From Vibrio ulleungensis (GTDB lineage: Bacteria > Pseudomonadota > Gammaproteobacteria > Enterobacterales > Vibrionaceae), in contig NZ_JAFEUM010000001.1 in NCBI RefSeq assembly GCF_016900875.1, positions 696,918 through 760,917 on the forward strand: a stretch of 64,000 nucleotides of DNA. Reading direction: 5' to 3'. The position numbers were made by a program, and so were the translations under genes. Positions 63,569-64,000 of this stretch are shown one piece after another. The notes under the pieces were generated by a model, which was given only the letters and a program-made list of their open reading frames with translations, did no database searches and was not told the origin of the DNA. How positions within the stretch are numbered: position 1 is the stretch's first letter; every line of letters starts with the position of its first letter.

Positions 63569-64000
63569 GTGAAAAGGGATATTCTTAAGCTTTGTATCGC
63601 TCTAATGATCTCTGGGCAGTGTGTCGCAGACGATTTGGATGCATTGCTGGATTTGGACTTTGACGAGTTGTCAGGGTTTGACGTTGAAATGGAAACAGCG
63701 GCAAAAAACGTCCAGTCTCTAAATGACATACCTGCTTCAGTATACGTGATCAGTAACGAACGCATCGTTCGAAGCGGTTACACGTCTATTTCTGAACTTC
63801 TCTCGTTAGTTCCAGGTTTCTTAACCACTAAATACAGTGAAAATGGCTCCGATATTTCAAGCAAAGGTTTTCACGACAGTTTCTACAACAAATTATTAAT
63901 TATGGTCGATGGCCGAAGTGTGTACAGTCCCGTTTATGGGGGCACATACATGGCCGATCTTGATTATTTAATCGCTGACATTGAGCAGATCGAAGTGGTC
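63569..64000 (+). CDS. TonB-dependent receptor, N-terminal fragment (cut by window edge)
   Basis: 144 codons from a GTG at 63569, with GGAAAAG upstream, open to the window edge. The signal peptide is MKRDILKLCIALMISGQCVA. The plug domain follows: NDIPASVYVISNERIVRSGYTSISELLSLVPG, LIMVDGRSVYSP and IADIEQIEVV. An in-frame TAA at 63548 precludes a longer start. The ligand is unknown; the neighbouring NspS/MbaA-like genes may share its regulation. The barrel is outside the window. Confidence 0.85.
   Translation, partial: MKRDILKLCIALMISGQCVADDLDALLDLDFDELSGFDVEMETAAKNVQSLNDIPASVYVISNERIVRSGYTSISELLSLVPGFLTTKYSENGSDISSKGFHDSFYNKLLIMVDGRSVYSPVYGGTYMADLDYLIADIEQIEVV

Noticed and set aside
1..64000. 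CRISPR array, prophage or insertion sequence
   Set aside because: No regularly spaced repeats, integrase, transposase or structural phage genes were seen.

Overview
The window is chromosomal DNA of a marine, agar-degrading gammaproteobacterium, most likely a Vibrio or close relative. This rests on an OmpU-like porin, a GltS, a DUF3360 and a DUF3087 protein, a GlyGly-CTERM tail, an NspS/MbaA-like polyamine-sensing pair and many chemoreceptors and GGDEF proteins. I see no rRNA, tRNA, CRISPR array, integrase or insertion sequence. The species cannot be fixed from the sequence alone.

Region 1 (1-20423) is an agar utilisation locus. A divergent promoter region (1354-1736) separates a cytoplasmic GH2 beta-galactosidase/GH117 anhydrogalactosidase pair (minus strand) from an outer-membrane chain (plus strand): a maltoporin-type porin, two lipoprotein GH50 beta-agarases, a GlyGly-CTERM surface protein, a YhcH-type sugar protein and a lipoprotein that is a free-standing copy of the agarase N-terminal module. 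Next come two divergent catabolic operons: kdgK-eda-anhydrogalactonate cycloisomerase (minus) and three oxidoreductases (plus), which fit conversion of 3,6-anhydro-L-galactose to KDPG and then pyruvate plus glyceraldehyde-3-phosphate. The anhydrogalactose dehydrogenase and the inner-membrane sugar transporter are not in the window. A chemoreceptor directly joined to a GalR/GalS-type repressor closes the locus. The three catabolic promoter regions share a TTGGT-N2-ACCAA inverted repeat, and CRP-like sites lie beside it, so a GntR-type (UxuR/ExuR-like) regulator encoded elsewhere is inferred.

Region 2 (20424-25916) holds a small lipoprotein behind a strongly structured leader, then an aldo/keto reductase-GH13-sugar binding protein operon with no permeases. 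It is divergent from a LacI regulator, and two identical 16-bp palindromes lie between them.

Region 3 (25922-53687) is mostly ordinary Vibrio gene content: a membrane Cache-PAS-DUF294 nucleotidyltransferase sensor, DUF3360 and MFS transporters, GltS, two diguanylate cyclases, two further chemoreceptors, an AAC(3)-like acetyltransferase, YegS, a polysaccharide-lyase-like lipoprotein, an SDR/LysR divergent pair, a two-module glutaredoxin protein and an OmpU-like porin.

Region 4 (54066-59909) is a compact TetR-controlled operon: TetR, a LolA-like periplasmic protein, two FtsX-type permeases, an ATPase and an outer-membrane beta-barrel. It looks like a dedicated, Lol-like envelope transport machine and is the best candidate here for a poorly described system. 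Region 5 (60028-64000) is an NspS-like binding protein, an MbaA-like GGDEF-EAL protein and the start of a TonB-dependent receptor.
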